Below are positions 13,471-13,612 of a DNA stretch of 13,612 nt, in pieces. Made by a program: the position numbers and the translations under genes. The notes under the pieces were generated by a model. It ran no database searches, was not told the origin of the DNA, and saw only the letters and a program-made list of their open reading frames with translations. Source of the stretch: JAENVU01 sp031362155 (GTDB lineage Bacteria; Actinomycetota; Acidimicrobiia; IMCC26256; JAENVU01); NCBI GenBank assembly GCA_031362155.1, contig JANLRZ010000246.1, positions 1 through 13,612 on the forward strand, read 5' to 3'. The first letter of the stretch is position 1, and each line of letters starts with the position of its first letter.

Positions 13471-13612
13471 CACAGATCTCGCGCTCCGGATCGAACCCCC
13501 CGTCGACCCGTCGAGCACGGAAAACGAGAGAGCCGGCCCGTACGGGCCGGCTCTCTCGTTTTCCGTGCTCGACGGGTCGACGGGGGGTTCGATCCGGAGC
13601 GCGAGATCTGTG
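13471..13612. repeat. Perfect 142-base palindrome at the window end
   Basis: Every base from 13471 to 13612 pairs with its mirror around the centre between 13541 and 13542; both 71-base arms are identical when one is reversed and complemented. The inner part is a credible terminator, but the perfect outer arms reaching exactly the last base suggest an assembly fold-back. No tRNA cloverleaf can be built from the GGTTCGATCC segment, because the would-be T stem does not pair. Confidence 0.9.
13521..13562. terminator. Strong bidirectional hairpin terminator
   Basis: AAAACGAGAGAGCCGGCCC pairs with its complement around a GTAC centre and ends in CGTTTT. A GC-rich stem of about 15 pairs with A-tract before and T-tract after is the classical intrinsic terminator form. 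It lies about 50 bases after the stop of the 51-residue gene. Confidence 0.75.

Noticed and set aside
13471..13612. A tRNA-like GGTTCGATCC segment
   Set aside because: The bases flanking the would-be T loop do not pair as a T stem and no anticodon or acceptor arm can be drawn; the segment is part of the palindrome.
1..13612. CRISPR arrays, insertion sequences, rRNA or riboswitches
   Set aside because: No spaced direct repeats, transposase motifs or structured RNA signatures were seen; the window is almost entirely coding.

Overview
The window is a high-GC stretch, packed with genes on both strands and with little intergenic space. GTG starts, stop/start overlaps and strong G/C preference at third codon positions fit an actinobacterium. 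The gene content (acyl-CoA ligase, acyl-CoA dehydrogenase, crotonase, HSD17B4-like SDR, MaoC_N protein, thiolase-like protein, class III CoA-transferase, amidohydrolase) is typical of lipid- or steroid-degrading Actinomycetota, perhaps an Acidimicrobiia-like lineage. That taxonomic call is inference from style and content, not from a marker gene. The left edge cuts a gene and the right edge is a perfect palindrome, so the window is probably a whole contig from a draft or metagenome assembly.

Layout, left to right. (1) 1-2576, minus: an AMP-forming acyl-CoA ligase followed 11 bases later by an acyl-CoA dehydrogenase whose C-terminus is off the window. (2) 2605-4400, plus: a TetR regulator translationally coupled to a membrane acyltransferase-3 protein. 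(3) 4397-7316, minus: a tight operon of SDR dehydrogenase, crotonase-family protein and thiolase-like protein. (4) 7407-8695, plus: a MaoC_N-type hot-dog protein and a second SDR, divergent from (3). (5) 8768-11325, minus: a 746-residue double-domain CaiB/BaiF CoA-transferase and a small tail-anchored membrane protein. (6) 11371-12528, plus: an amidohydrolase-2 protein divergent from (5). (7) 12525-13208, minus: a MerR-type regulator, and divergent from it a 51-residue small protein that ends at a strong hairpin terminator.

Together the enzymes look like a CoA-thioester catabolic module: activation (ligase, or CoA transfer by the CaiB protein), alpha,beta-dehydrogenation, hydration, oxidation of the hydroxyl by SDRs, and chain cleavage. 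Three of the enzymes lack the textbook catalytic residues: the thiolase-like protein has no nucleophilic Cys, the crotonase has neither Glu, and the MaoC_N protein has Tyr for His. The pathway may therefore not be ordinary beta-oxidation. A retro-aldol route on a branched or steroid-like side chain is one possibility.

The regulatory DNA is informative. Two divergent promoters (7346-7359 and 11320-11333) carry the same TGAC-N6-GTCA dyad. The merR/small-ORF intergenic region holds two further dyads, one of them a perfect 11-base inverted repeat.
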